A DNA stretch of 64,000 nt from Sphingomonas sp. PP-CE-3A-406 (GCF_003688625.1 NZ_RCWY01000001.1:744001-808000), one strand, 5' to 3'. Shown: positions 24,196-33,450, counted from the first letter of the stretch. Program-made: numbers and translations. The notes: generated by a model not told the origin, from the sequence alone.

Positions 24196-25232
24196 TGCGA
24201 CACCTCATGGCCGTAATAACTGCCGAACCGCGCGCCGCCCTGGACGAAGGACACCGCGTTCAGGACGAGCTGGATGTGCTCGCATCCGTCGAGGAGGTTG
24301 ACCGCGGCGCGGAGTTCGCTTTCGGGCGTGCGATCGGCGCGGACGACGAGCATCACCTGGCCGACGCGCATCGCCAGCACCGACGCGGGCGACGCGGCGA
24401 GCGCCGGGGGCGAATCGAATATTATGATGCGCCGGGGGCTGGCCGCGAGCAGTCGCGCGATCACGGTTCTGGTCCGCGCACTGGCGAGCAACTCGGTGTC
24501 CATCGCGGTCTTGGTTCCCGCAGGCAGCACCGAGAGGTGCGCCACGTCGGTCCGGATCACGAGATCCTCGACGTCGATCGCCGAATCCGCGAGCGCATCG
24601 AGCAGCCCGGCCCCAGCGCTGAGCCCGAGCTGGTTAGCGACATCGGGCTTGGCGACGTCGGCATCGACGAGCAGCACTTCGGTGTCGCGCTCGGCGGCGA
24701 TCGAGAGCGCAAGGTTGATCGCGCAGAAGGTCTTGCCGTCCTCGGGCCGTGCCGAGCAGACCAGGATCATGCGCGCCTTTTCGGGGCTGTCACTTTCCGC
24801 GATCCGTGCGCTGGCGATCAGCAATTGCCGCTTGATCAGGCGAAACTCTTCGGCGAGCGGGCCGACCGGCGCGCCGGGCACGATCATGCCGTTCGCCGCC
24901 AGCATGCCGCGGTCGATCCGCGCGGTATCGTCGGACTCGTCCGGCGGCAGGTAGAATTCGTCGGACAGTTCGCTGCCAATCGGCGCGCGCAGTTCTTCGG
25001 GGATCGCCAGGAAGCTGGCGTCCTCGAACATGGCGTCGAAGGCAGGACCGTGGGTCGGAATGCGGTCCGGTGCCCCGGTCGAGACATCGTCGACGGCAGG
25101 AATGTCCGCAGGCCGCAGATCGTCGACCGGCGCGGGCGGAGCGCTTCGCGCGCGCAGATGCGCGTTGAAGTCGTAGACCTTGGCTGCGCGTTCGAGCAGC
25201 GAGGGTTCGCGATCAGGTTTCGTCACGGTCAT
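24192..25232 (-). CDS. XrtA-system tyrosine autokinase (BY-kinase, CpsD-like)
   Basis: 346 residues. A disordered N-terminal third is followed by the cytoplasmic BY-kinase domain: Walker A variant SARPEDGKTFCAINLA, Walker A' VLLVDADVAKP and Walker B RIIIFDSPP. A short C-terminal tail FGSYYGHEVSQ carries tyrosines that may be phosphorylated. It works with the membrane chain-length protein encoded just upstream to control EPS polymer length and export. Confidence 0.92.
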   Translation of the reverse strand: MTVTKPDREPSLLERAAKVYDFNAHLRARSAPPAPVDDLRPADIPAVDDVSTGAPDRIPTHGPAFDAMFEDASFLAIPEELRAPIGSELSDEFYLPPDESDDTARIDRGMLAANGMIVPGAPVGPLAEEFRLIKRQLLIASARIAESDSPEKARMILVCSARPEDGKTFCAINLALSIAAERDTEVLLVDADVAKPDVANQLGLSAGAGLLDALADSAIDVEDLVIRTDVAHLSVLPAGTKTAMDTELLASARTRTVIARLLAASPRRIIIFDSPPALAASPASVLAMRVGQVMLVVRADRTPESELRAAVNLLDGCEHIQLVLNAVSFVQGGARFGSYYGHEVSQ

Positions 25233-25238
25233 CCCCCT

Positions 25239-26762
25239 TTATGCCGCCAGTCCGCGCTGCAGGATCTCGACCCCCAGCAGCAGGACATAGGCCGCGCCCA
25301 GAGCGGCGGTGCCCCCCAGGAACATCTTCAACTTCGCGCGCCGCTGGTCCGACTGGACCCGCGTCACGACTTCGCCGATCGACCCGATCACCGGCATCCC
25401 CGCTGCCTTTTCGAGCCGCGTCGTGGTCGCGAACGTCGTCCGCAACTGCCCCATCGCAAACGCTGCGCCGATCCCCGCCGCGAGTCCAGCGACCAGCACC
25501 CCCGACAGCAGGAGCATCCGGTTGGGCGCGCTCGGCGTCCGCGGCATGGTCGGCGGATCGATGACGCTGAACTTCACGTGATCGCTCTGCGACTGCGCCT
25601 GCCCCATGAGCGCGGTCTGCTCGCGCTGCGTCAGCAACGTGTCGTACTGGTCCTTGAGCACCTGGTAGTCGCGATCGATCGAACCCTGTTCGGCGGCGAC
25701 CTCGGGATCGCCCGCGAGCTTCGAGTTGAGCATGTCGAGATCGCCCTGCAACTGGCTCTTCCGCATCCGCAGCGACGCAACGGTCGCCTGACGGTCCGCT
25801 ACCATCGACTGGAGCGAGGCGTAGAGCGGATTTTGCGCGCTGCCATTGGCGCTGCCACCGGACAGCGGCTCGCTCCGCGCCGCAGCGGTCGCCGCGGAAA
25901 GCTGGCTCTTCAGCGCCACCACGTCGGGATGGTTCTCGGTATAGCCGCGCGCGCGCGCATCGGCGAGCTGGCCCTGGATCGCCTGCAAACGCGCGCGGGC
26001 CGGACCCGCCGCGCCGGCGACACCGCCGACGCCCGCGACGGTCGCGGGGGTTCCCGCCATCTGGCCCTGCACTGCGGCAAGGCTCGACTGCGCCGCCGCC
26101 AGATCGCCATCGACCTGCGACATCTGCGACCGCGCCGCACCGATCCGGTCGCTGATCGACCCGGTCCCCGGCAACGCGCCGAGATAGCGGTTCTGGAAAT
26201 CGGCGCGCTTGCCCTCGGCGTCCGAGAGCTGCTTCTGCCGTGCCGCGAGCTGCTGGTCGAGGAAGGTCAGGCTCTGCGTGGTCTTCGACCGATCACCCGC
26301 CAGATTCTGCTCGACGAACAGGTCGATCAGCTTCTGCGTGACCTGTCGCGCAAGCTTGGGATTGGAGGCGGTGGCGGTAATCTGAAACAGGTTATCCTGT
26401 TGCGAGACGATCTTGATATTCTGTGCGAGGCTCGACACGCGGTCGGCGACGTCGCGGTCGCTCGACACGGTTGCCGCCAGATCGGTGCCGCGCACGACCT
26501 TTTCGAGCGTCACCGCGGAGGTCAGCGTGGTGCGGATCGCATCGACGCTCATCGGCACGCTCTGCGGCACGCCGTCCATCCCGGCGGGCAGGATCGTCTG
26601 CATCTGGACGAACACGCGCGCGGTCGACTCATATCGGCTCGGGATCTGCGAGACGACCAGCCAGCCGAGCACGCACACGCCCCACGCCACGCCGAGCGCC
26701 AGCCAGCGCCGCGTCCAGATCGTGTGGAGCGCGATGCGCACCTCGTCGTAGATCCCGTTCAT
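25239..26762 (-). CDS. Wzz/GumC-type chain-length determinant protein
   Basis: 507 residues with the co-polymerase layout: N-terminal membrane helix (about 20-37), a large periplasmic region with VFVQMQTILPAG and long coiled coils (about 165-400, heptad-rich with Gln/Ala/Asp), the conserved proline motif VIDPPTMPRTPSAPNR and a C-terminal membrane helix at about 420-440. A further hydrophobic segment ends the protein. It regulates EPS chain length with the kinase 6 bp downstream. Confidence 0.93.
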   Translation of the reverse strand: MNGIYDEVRIALHTIWTRRWLALGVAWGVCVLGWLVVSQIPSRYESTARVFVQMQTILPAGMDGVPQSVPMSVDAIRTTLTSAVTLEKVVRGTDLAATVSSDRDVADRVSSLAQNIKIVSQQDNLFQITATASNPKLARQVTQKLIDLFVEQNLAGDRSKTTQSLTFLDQQLAARQKQLSDAEGKRADFQNRYLGALPGTGSISDRIGAARSQMSQVDGDLAAAQSSLAAVQGQMAGTPATVAGVGGVAGAAGPARARLQAIQGQLADARARGYTENHPDVVALKSQLSAATAAARSEPLSGGSANGSAQNPLYASLQSMVADRQATVASLRMRKSQLQGDLDMLNSKLAGDPEVAAEQGSIDRDYQVLKDQYDTLLTQREQTALMGQAQSQSDHVKFSVIDPPTMPRTPSAPNRMLLLSGVLVAGLAAGIGAAFAMGQLRTTFATTTRLEKAAGMPVIGSIGEVVTRVQSDQRRAKLKMFLGGTAALGAAYVLLLGVEILQRGLAA

Positions 26763-26773
26763 CTGGGCGTGCC

Positions 26774-27418
26774 TCAGAACATCGATTCGGGGATGATGAT
26801 CACGTCGCCCGGCTCGAGCCGGACGTTCGCCGAGGAATCGCCCTTCTTGAGCAGATTGCCGATCTGCAGCCCGTATTCGGTCTGCTTGCCGGTCGCGCGG
26901 TCGTAGCGGACCAGCCGTGCCTTGTTGCCCGCGGCATATTGGCTGAGACCGCCGACCGCGATCATCGCGTCGAGCAAGGTCATGTTCGCGCGATAGGGGA
27001 TCGAGGCGGGCTTCTCGGTCGCGCCGACGATGCGGACCTGCTGGCTGTAGGTGCCGCTGAAATTCTCGACGATCACCGAGACGATCGGATCCTTGATATA
27101 GGCCGCGAGCGCCTTCTTGATGTCGTCGCTCAGCATCGCCGGGGTCTTGCCGACCGCGGGCATGTCGTTGATCAACGGCGTCGTGATCCGGCCGTCGGGA
27201 CGCACCTGGACCTTCGACGACAATTCGGGATTGCGCCAGACGAAGATGTTGAGCTGATCAAGCGGGCCGATGACGTATTGCTCGCCAGGCAGCTCCTTGT
27301 TCGCAACATAGGCGGCAGGCGGCAGTTCGGGACGACCGCCGGTGCTCGTGCAGGCACCGAGCGTGGTCGCGGCCACGCCAAGGGTCAGCAGGGATTTCGA
27401 AACGGATCCGGAACGCAT
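26774..27418 (-). CDS. XrtA-system polysaccharide export lipoprotein (Wza-like)
   Basis: About 214 residues. Signal peptide with lipobox TLGACTS, so lipid-anchored, then the poly-export (Wza) domain: YVIGPLDQLNIFVWRNPELS, VRPDGRITTPLI, a SLBB-like domain with RIVGATEKPASIPYR and the terminal LEPGDVIIIPESMF. It forms or caps the outer membrane export channel. ATG at 27418 has GGAG about 10 bases upstream. The 139 bp to the decarboxylase gene probably hold a promoter for the downstream genes; I cannot point to a definite site. Confidence 0.93.
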   Translation of the reverse strand: MRSGSVSKSLLTLGVAATTLGACTSTGGRPELPPAAYVANKELPGEQYVIGPLDQLNIFVWRNPELSSKVQVRPDGRITTPLINDMPAVGKTPAMLSDDIKKALAAYIKDPIVSVIVENFSGTYSQQVRIVGATEKPASIPYRANMTLLDAMIAVGGLSQYAAGNKARLVRYDRATGKQTEYGLQIGNLLKKGDSSANVRLEPGDVIIIPESMF

Positions 27419-27557
27419 TGGCAATTTTCTCCTGGTGTCACACCGCCCATCGGCAGCCCGACAGTCGGCTAAACTCGGCCTTCGCTATGGAGGGAACAGG
27501 TGAAGATAGCGTTAGGAGCGCCCCGTAACCATGCTCCGATAGGTCAGCACCGCGTCG

Positions 27558-28784
27558 CTATAGCACAGATACGATCTCGGTGGCGGGTGGATGCCCGAGA
27601 AACGCCGCCGGGCTGGCGCTCGCACCATAGGCTCCGGCCATGAAGATCGCGATCAGATCGCCGACATCGACGGGAGGCAGCGCGACCTTGTCGCCGAGCC
27701 GGTCGAGCGGCGTGCACAAGGGGCCGACGACGGAAACGGTTTCGGTGGGCGCGTGGCCCATACGGGCGGCGACCGCGATCGGATAGTTGCGGCGGACGAC
27801 GGTGCCGAAATTGCCGCTGGCGGCGAGCTGGTGGTTGAGGCCGCCGTCGACGATGACGAAGGTCTCGCCCTGGCTTTGCTTTATGTCGATGATGCGGGTC
27901 AGATAGACACCGGCTTCGGCGACGAGCCAGCGACCGAGTTCGATCGCGAACCGCGTTTTAGCGAGAATTGCGGGACGGGATGCAAGCGCTTCGGCCAGTG
28001 CATCGCCGACACGCTCGACGTTCAGCGCTACATCGCCGGCGAAATAGGGCACGCCGAAACCGCCGCCGAGGTTGACCAGCGGGGGCGCGACGCCCACCTC
28101 GTCGCTCAGCCTGGCAGCGAGCGCGATCGTCGCGGCCTGGGTTTCGGCAATCGCGGCAGGATCCAGCGCCTGGCTGCCGGCGTAAATATGAAAGCCGCGC
28201 CAGTCCGCGCCGGCCGCGACGATCGCCTGCACGAGCGCGGCCGCCCGCACCGCATCGACCCCGAACGGCGATGCCCGCCCGCCCATCCGCATGCCCGAGC
28301 CGCGGAGTTCGATGTCGGGGTTTACGCGGACCGCCATGCGCGGTGTTTGCCCGAGGCGATCGCCGATCGCGAACGCCCGCGCCGCCTCCCCTTCCGATTC
28401 GACGTTGAGCGTGGCGCCGGCGGAGATAGCGATGGCGAGTTCGTCGTCACGCTTGCCGGGGCCGGCGAAACTGATCGAGGCGGCCGGTTTGACGATCATG
28501 GCCTTCGCGAGTTCGCCCGAGGAAGCGACGTCGAGCCCGTCTACCAGCGGCGCGATGGCGGTCAGCAGGTCGGCGTGCGGATTGGCCTTGATGGCGTAAT
28601 GCAGATCGATCGCCGGCATCGCCGCGCGGAACCGTGCGATGCGGGCAGCAACGATCGCCATGTCGTAGACGAACAGCGGCGTGTCGCCGGCCTCTACAGC
28701 CCAACCATCGGCAGTCCGACCGCTGATCGTTAGCGCGCCCGACTGCACAACAAACTCACGAGGAAGAGCACCCATCGGTTTCAT
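27558..28784 (-). CDS. XrtA-system PLP-dependent decarboxylase
   Basis: 408 residues, fold III decarboxylase (diaminopimelate decarboxylase-like) of the exosortase A group. Seen: PLP-lysine in HYAIKANPHADLL, DVASSGELAKA, SFAGPGK, the HIYAGSQ motif, NLGGGFGVPYF, ELGRWLVAEAG and VVGPLCTPLD with the dimer-interface cysteine. Acts with the acyl carrier protein and ligase of the locus, substrate not established. ATG at 28784 overlaps the ligase stop (ATGA) and has GGAAGGGAG upstream. Confidence 0.92.
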   Translation of the reverse strand: MKPMGALPREFVVQSGALTISGRTADGWAVEAGDTPLFVYDMAIVAARIARFRAAMPAIDLHYAIKANPHADLLTAIAPLVDGLDVASSGELAKAMIVKPAASISFAGPGKRDDELAIAISAGATLNVESEGEAARAFAIGDRLGQTPRMAVRVNPDIELRGSGMRMGGRASPFGVDAVRAAALVQAIVAAGADWRGFHIYAGSQALDPAAIAETQAATIALAARLSDEVGVAPPLVNLGGGFGVPYFAGDVALNVERVGDALAEALASRPAILAKTRFAIELGRWLVAEAGVYLTRIIDIKQSQGETFVIVDGGLNHQLAASGNFGTVVRRNYPIAVAARMGHAPTETVSVVGPLCTPLDRLGDKVALPPVDVGDLIAIFMAGAYGASASPAAFLGHPPATEIVSVL

Positions 28785-30421
28785 GACGCGCTCCCTTCCA
28801 TGTTCCCCCGCGGAGGCGGGGGCCCAGACTGGACTCCCGCCTTCGCGGGAGAACAACCTTTTACCTCCGACGCAATGCCAGACCTGTCCAGCTTCCCATT
28901 GGCATTGCGCGGCAATTCGTCGCGCCACAGATAGGCACCCGGCTGCATGAAGCTCGGCAATGCCGTCCGCAACCGCGCCCGCAACGCCGGCTCCTCGCTC
29001 GCGTCCCCAGACAGCATCACCACGATCGCCTGCCCCAATCGCTCGTCCGCAACGCCGACTGCCACAGCTTCGCGCGCCTCTCCCCCCGTCAGCACGGCCT
29101 CCTCGACCTCGAGCGGACTGATCCGGTTCCCCGCGCTCTTGATCATCTCGTCGTCGCGACCGACGAACCGGAACAAGCCGTCCTCGCCCTCGACAACGGT
29201 ATCTCCCGACCAGACCGCCATGCCGTTGCCATCGGGGGCCGGCCGAAACCGCTGCGCCGTCCGCTCCGCATCCTGCCAATAGCCTTGCGCCACAAGCGGC
29301 CCGGCATGCACGAGTTCCCCCGCCTCACCCGGTGCAGCGCGCGTGCCGTCGGGCTTCACCACCGAAACCTCGGCAAACGGGATCGCCCGCCCCATCGCAT
29401 CGGGCTTCGAGTCAATCAGCGCCGGATCGAGATAGGTCGACCGGAACGCCTCGGTCAGCCCGTACATCGCATACACGTCCGCCGCCGGAAACCGCTCCCG
29501 AAGCCCGCGTACGAGCCGCGGCGTCAGCGCACCGCCCGAATTGGTCAGCCGCCTTAACCGCGCCGCAGTCTCCGCGGGCCATTCCGCCTCCAGCAGCTGC
29601 ACCCACAAGGGCGGCACGCCCGCCAGCGTCGTCGCCCCGACCCGCTCGACCGCCTTTACCACGTCACGTGCGACCAGATAGTCGAGCGGCGCCACCGATG
29701 CGCCTGCGATCCAGGTCGAGAATAGCTGGTTCTGGCCGTAGTCGAACGACAACGGCAGCACCCCCAGCACCCGGTCGTGAGGCTCCAGTTTCAAAAAATG
29801 CGCAACCGAGATCGCCCCGAGCCACAGGTTCGTATGGCTGAGCATCACCCCCTTCGGCCGGCCGGTAGAGCCGGATGTGTAGAGGATCGCGGCTAGCGCG
29901 TCGGGGTTGGCATTGGATGGCCCCATCACATGAGTGTTCCCCCGCGAAGGCGGGGACCCGGCAATCACGGGCGCTGTGCTCTGCAATTCTGGCCCCCCGC
30001 GTTCGCGAGGAAACAGGAGAAGGTCCGTCTCGTCCACGATCGCGCACCCCTCCGGCACGTCACCATCGTCCAAGGTCCCAGCTCGTGCACCCTGCGTCAC
30101 CAGCAACCGTGCCCCGCTATCCCCAAGGATATGCGCGACCTGCGCCCGCCGCAGCAGCGGATTGACCGGCACATGCACCAATCCCGCCCGCGCCACCGCC
30201 AGCGGCATGAGGCACGCGACGCGCGTCTTGGGCAGCCATGTCGCAACCCGATCACCCGCCGACAGCCCCCGGCCATCAAGCCAACCCGCCAGGGTCCGGA
30301 CGCCGGCCTCAAGCTCGGCAAACGTCATGACGCCCGCCTTGTCGACCAGCGCAACGGCGTCGGGCGCACTCCGCAGCGCGATGTGGTCGATAGGGTATGG
30401 CTTGGGGTCGAGCGCGATCAT
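28781..30421 (-). CDS. XrtA-system acyl-CoA ligase (AMP-forming), with two repeat-derived segments
   Basis: 546 residues, ANL superfamily adenylating enzyme. Seen: A3 motif YTSGSTGRPKGV, MYGLTEAFRSTYL, SGDTVVEGEDG and PRNANGKLDR with the catalytic lysine. Two palindromic repeats are read in frame: residues about 136-162 (29936-30014), just before the A3 motif, and residues about 523-540 (28803-28853), after the C-terminal catalytic lysine. The second replaces the normal C-terminus and supplies most of the tail; the stop still overlaps the next start. Divergent from the acyl carrier protein gene. Confidence 0.92.
   Translation of the reverse strand: MIALDPKPYPIDHIALRSAPDAVALVDKAGVMTFAELEAGVRTLAGWLDGRGLSAGDRVATWLPKTRVACLMPLAVARAGLVHVPVNPLLRRAQVAHILGDSGARLLVTQGARAGTLDDGDVPEGCAIVDETDLLLFPRERGGPELQSTAPVIAGSPPSRGNTHVMGPSNANPDALAAILYTSGSTGRPKGVMLSHTNLWLGAISVAHFLKLEPHDRVLGVLPLSFDYGQNQLFSTWIAGASVAPLDYLVARDVVKAVERVGATTLAGVPPLWVQLLEAEWPAETAARLRRLTNSGGALTPRLVRGLRERFPAADVYAMYGLTEAFRSTYLDPALIDSKPDAMGRAIPFAEVSVVKPDGTRAAPGEAGELVHAGPLVAQGYWQDAERTAQRFRPAPDGNGMAVWSGDTVVEGEDGLFRFVGRDDEMIKSAGNRISPLEVEEAVLTGGEAREAVAVGVADERLGQAIVVMLSGDASEEPALRARLRTALPSFMQPGAYLWRDELPRNANGKLDRSGIASEVKGCSPAKAGVQSGPPPPRGNMEGSAS
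28803..28853. repeat. Palindromic repeat, family B, at the ligase 3' end
   Basis: Two 25-base arms around 28828 form an imperfect inverted repeat of the same type as 190-238 (shared core CGCGGAGGCGGGGGCCCAGAC versus its relative, 20 bases or fewer shown). It is translated as the C-terminal tail of the ligase, ending 20 bases before that stop codon. Confidence 0.88.
29936..30014. repeat. Palindromic repeat, family B variant, inside the ligase gene
   Basis: Outer arms GTTCCCCCGCGAAGGCGGGG (29936-29955) and its imperfect complement at 29995-30014 flank a 39-base centre. It is read in the ligase frame as FPRERGGPELQS and following residues, 79 bases in all. Confidence 0.85.
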
Positions 30422-30514
30422 GTGCCCCTAATAGCGACAAGCCCCCTTAGCGCGAACCCGTTGCCGAATTCACCCTCACACGCTAGCGGGACTGGGTCCG
30501 TAACCGTTCAGGCG

Positions 30515-30793
30515 ATGCTCGTGATCTTCGAAGGCACTTCCCAAGTCGAAACGACGGTACGCGCCGTCCTGGCCGATATCCTCGGTCTCAGCGCCGACCG
30601 CGTCGCCGCGTTCACGCCCGACACACCGCTGTTCGGCGCATTGCCCGAACTCGATTCGATGGCGGTGGCAAGCGTGCTGACCGAACTCGAGGACCGCCTC
30701 GGCATCCTGATCGAGGACGACGAGATCGACGGCGAGATGCTCGAGACGTTCGGCGCACTCGTCCAGTTTGCCGCGAGCAAGGCACTGGTCTAG
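30515..30793 (+). CDS. XrtA-system acyl carrier protein
   Basis: 92-residue acyl carrier protein with the phosphopantetheine attachment serine in ELDSMAV (about residue 48) and acidic helix II/III (TELEDRLGILIEDDEIDGE). It is encoded back to back with the adenylating ligase that would load it. ATG at 30515 gives the usual ACP length; no strong ribosome site is visible. Confidence 0.9.
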   Translation: MLVIFEGTSQVETTVRAVLADILGLSADRVAAFTPDTPLFGALPELDSMAVASVLTELEDRLGILIEDDEIDGEMLETFGALVQFAASKALV

Positions 30794-30804
30794 CCTTGGC
30801 CGGG

Positions 30805-31482
30805 ATGACCGGCATCCGCTTCGATACCTATGACTGGAGCGGCGGCCGCGAAGCGATGCTTCGGTTCGGCCCCGATGCCGGCCCGATCGTCATCGCCGCC
30901 CTCCCGCTGTTCGAGGAAGCGAACCGCACCCGCCAGTTCCTCGTCACGATTTTGCGCGCACTCGCAGTTCTTGGGATCGGCAGCGTGCTCCCCGATCTCC
31001 CCGGCACCGGCGAGAGCATCGTCGTCACCGGCGAAGCGCGACTCCGCGACCAGCGGACAGCCTATACCGAGATGGCTCAGCAACTTGGCCGGAACACTTA
31101 CGGCATTTCGATAAGAAGCGGCGCGCTCTTAGATACCGACGCGGCCCTCGCCGGACGATGGCAGCTATCTCCGAAAACGGGCGAAGACCTGTTGCGTGAA
31201 CTGGACCGCGCACGAATGGCCTCCCGCTCCGCTCGAGCCGACGAAACCGAATATGCCGGCAACACGCTGTCCCGCGAAATGCTGGCCGACCTCCGCGACG
31301 CCATACCCGTCGCTGGAACGGGTCCCCTGCGAGGTGTCAGGCTCGAATCCGACCCGCGCGAAGCAGACGTGAAATATGCTGCCTCACCCCTGTGGCGTCG
31401 GTCAGAGCCGGACAACGATACCGCGCTGGCTCAGATACTTGCAGACGACATCTCACACTGGATCGCATCGTGCGAAAGCTGA
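30805..31482 (+). CDS. Exosortase A system-associated hydrolase, type 2
   Basis: About 225 residues. N-terminal half resembles alpha/beta hydrolases (LRFGPDAGPIVIAALPLFEE, LPDLPGTGES); the later part is less conserved, and I see no clear GxSxG elbow, so activity is uncertain. In XrtA loci two hydrolase-like genes usually follow the acyl carrier protein, and this is the first. ATG at 30805 or TTG at 30796 could start it; neither has a strong ribosome site. It overlaps the next gene by 13 bases. Confidence 0.75.
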   Translation: MTGIRFDTYDWSGGREAMLRFGPDAGPIVIAALPLFEEANRTRQFLVTILRALAVLGIGSVLPDLPGTGESIVVTGEARLRDQRTAYTEMAQQLGRNTYGISIRSGALLDTDAALAGRWQLSPKTGEDLLRELDRARMASRSARADETEYAGNTLSREMLADLRDAIPVAGTGPLRGVRLESDPREADVKYAASPLWRRSEPDNDTALAQILADDISHWIASCES

Positions 31483-32246
31483 TCGCGTTCGCTTGCGAAG
31501 GCAAAAGCCTTGCAGCAACGCTGGACGAGGCAGAGGGGTCTACAGGACTCCTCATTGTGTCCGGCGGCAATGAAGTCCGGAGCGGCGCACATCGCGGGAT
31601 GGCGATGCTGGCCCATCGACTGGCCGCCGCTGGCATACCCGTGTTCCGTTACGACCGCCGCGGCGTGGGCGATTCGACGGGCGACAATAACGGCTTCCTC
31701 AGCGCCGAACCTGACCTGATCGCAGCAGCCGCTGCGTTCCGTCGCGCGGCACCGACGGTCAGCCGGTTGGTCGGTTTCGGCAATTGCGACGCGGCCAGCA
31801 CGCTCGCGCTGTTCGGACGATCGGCGGGAATCGACCGGATCATCGTCGCAAACCCCTGGGTCGTGCAACCGATCGACGACCTCCCCCCCGCCGCCGCGAT
31901 ACAGGCCCGCTATCACAGCGCGCTGCGCGACCCCGTAACCTGGCGACGCGCGCTCAAAGGGCAGGTCAGCTTTGCCAAGCTTCTCAGAGGCTTGAAAAGG
32001 GTTTTTGCCGCCAAGACTGAAGAGCGTACTTCACTAGCGACCAACGTCTTGACCGCGCTTGACGGCTGGCACGACGACGCCGCCATCGTCCTTGCGACGG
32101 GCGACGCGACCGCGATCGCTTTTGCCGCACGGTATCGCGGTGGCGCGCAAGTGAAGCGGTTCGACACGACGTCACATAGCTTTGCCGGGACGGAGAACGC
32201 CGCAGCGCTCCACGCCGCGATCGTCGACGGGATGGCGCAGGAGTAG
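31470..32246 (+). CDS. Exosortase A system-associated hydrolase, type 1
   Basis: 258 residues, alpha/beta hydrolase fold. Seen: LLIVSGGNEVRSGAHRG near the N-terminus, FRYDRRGVGDSTG, and VGFGNCDAAS where the nucleophile position carries Cys rather than Ser, as in this group. The family accompanies the acyl carrier protein and ligase in EPS loci. GTG at 31470 is chosen because the domain begins there and it overlaps the upstream stop. Confidence 0.85.
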   Translation: MRKLIAFACEGKSLAATLDEAEGSTGLLIVSGGNEVRSGAHRGMAMLAHRLAAAGIPVFRYDRRGVGDSTGDNNGFLSAEPDLIAAAAAFRRAAPTVSRLVGFGNCDAASTLALFGRSAGIDRIIVANPWVVQPIDDLPPAAAIQARYHSALRDPVTWRRALKGQVSFAKLLRGLKRVFAAKTEERTSLATNVLTALDGWHDDAAIVLATGDATAIAFAARYRGGAQVKRFDTTSHSFAGTENAAALHAAIVDGMAQE

Positions 32247-32306
32247 CTGGTCAGGTCCTGATAAACGCACGACCAGAGCCATAACCGCTATCGTTTGGAA
32301 ACCTGG

Positions 32307-32326
32307 ATCCTGACTTTCGTCAGGAT
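32307..32326. repeat. Short palindrome followed by GACGAT repeats
   Basis: ATCCTGAC/GTCAGGAT arms around TTTC, followed by several GACGAT units to about 32345. It lies between convergent genes and resembles the ends of the hairpin at 57811-57847. No U tract, so not a clear terminator. Confidence 0.6.
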
Positions 32327-32355
32327 GACGATGACGATGACGAAAGACGCGGGCG

Positions 32356-33324
32356 TTATTCCGCGGCTTCGGCCAGCTCCGCAAACTCGGCCGCCGCGAG
32401 GAACCGCTCGGCATCCAGCGCCGCCATGCAGCCCGTGCCCGCCGCCGTCACCGCCTGACGGTACACCTTGTCGGCGACATCGCCACACGCGAACACGCCC
32501 TCGACGCTGGTCCGGGTCGAACCGGTTTCGACCGAGATATACCCGTCCGAATCGAGATCGATGTGGCCGCGGAACAACTCCGTCGCCGGGTGATGCCCGA
32601 TCGCCACGAACCCGCCATCGACCGCGAGCCGCGAGCGCTCGCCGGTCACCGTGTCCTCGAGCTCCAGCGCGACCAAACCCGCATTGCCGCCGCCGTCGAC
32701 GAACTCGCGAACCTCCTTGTTCCAGAGCACCGTCACGCCCTTGTGTGCGAACAGGCGTTCCTGGAGGATCTTCTCCGAGCGCAGCGAGTCGCGGCGGTGG
32801 ATCAGCGTCACGTCGGGCGAATGGTTGGTCAGGTACAGCGCCTCCTCGACCGCGGTGTTGCCGCCACCGATCACGGCGACCTTCTTGCCGCGGTAGAAGA
32901 ACCCGTCGCAGGTCGCGCAGGCGCTGACGCCCTTGCCCTTCATCGGCTCCTCGCTGTCGATCCCGAGCCACTTGGCCTGCGCGCCGGTCGCGATCACCAG
33001 CGTGTCGCCCTCATACACGTCGCCGCTGTCGCCGATCAGGCGGAACGGGCGGCTGGTCAGGTCGACCTGCACGATCGTATCCCACATCATCCGCGTGCCG
33101 ACATGCTCGGCCTGTGCCTGCATCTGCTCCATCAGCCACGGCCCCTGGATCACGTCCTTGAAGCCAGGATAATTCTCGACGTCGGTGGTCGTGGTCAGCT
33201 GGCCGCCGGGCTGGATACCCTGCACGACGATCGGCGCCATCCCGGCACGCGCGCCATAGATCGCGGCGGAGAGCCCGGCGGGGCCCGAGCCGAGGATAAG
33301 CATGCGGGTCGTGTGCGTCGTCAT
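32356..33324 (-). CDS. trxB: Thioredoxin-disulfide reductase
   Basis: 322-residue FAD enzyme that reduces thioredoxin with NADPH. Seen: FAD site LGSGPAGLSAAIYGARAG, redox-active CATC (Cys136, Cys139), NADPH site VIGGGNTAVEEA with HRRDSLR and C-terminal FAD block GVFACGDVADKVYRQAVTAAG. ATG at 33324 has AAGGA upstream. Confidence 0.96.
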   Translation of the reverse strand: MTTHTTRMLILGSGPAGLSAAIYGARAGMAPIVVQGIQPGGQLTTTTDVENYPGFKDVIQGPWLMEQMQAQAEHVGTRMMWDTIVQVDLTSRPFRLIGDSGDVYEGDTLVIATGAQAKWLGIDSEEPMKGKGVSACATCDGFFYRGKKVAVIGGGNTAVEEALYLTNHSPDVTLIHRRDSLRSEKILQERLFAHKGVTVLWNKEVREFVDGGGNAGLVALELEDTVTGERSRLAVDGGFVAIGHHPATELFRGHIDLDSDGYISVETGSTRTSVEGVFACGDVADKVYRQAVTAAGTGCMAALDAERFLAAAEFAELAEAAE

Positions 33325-33450
33325 CGGAGTTCCTTGGAGATTCGAGACTGCATCTAGGGGATGCGCGTCCGGATTTGAACCGCCGGTAAATCTGTGCCGC
33401 CTGCATCGAAAGCTTTGCCACTGCGTTGGACGACAAAAGCGGAGATGAGC

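Noticed and set aside
27419..27557. Sigma-54 type promoter before the EPS export genes
   Set aside because: No good match to the GG-N10-GC pattern with the expected flanks.
32327..32345. GACGAT tandem units, possible CRISPR or microsatellite
   Set aside because: Only a few units with no spacers; a simple sequence run next to a hairpin.
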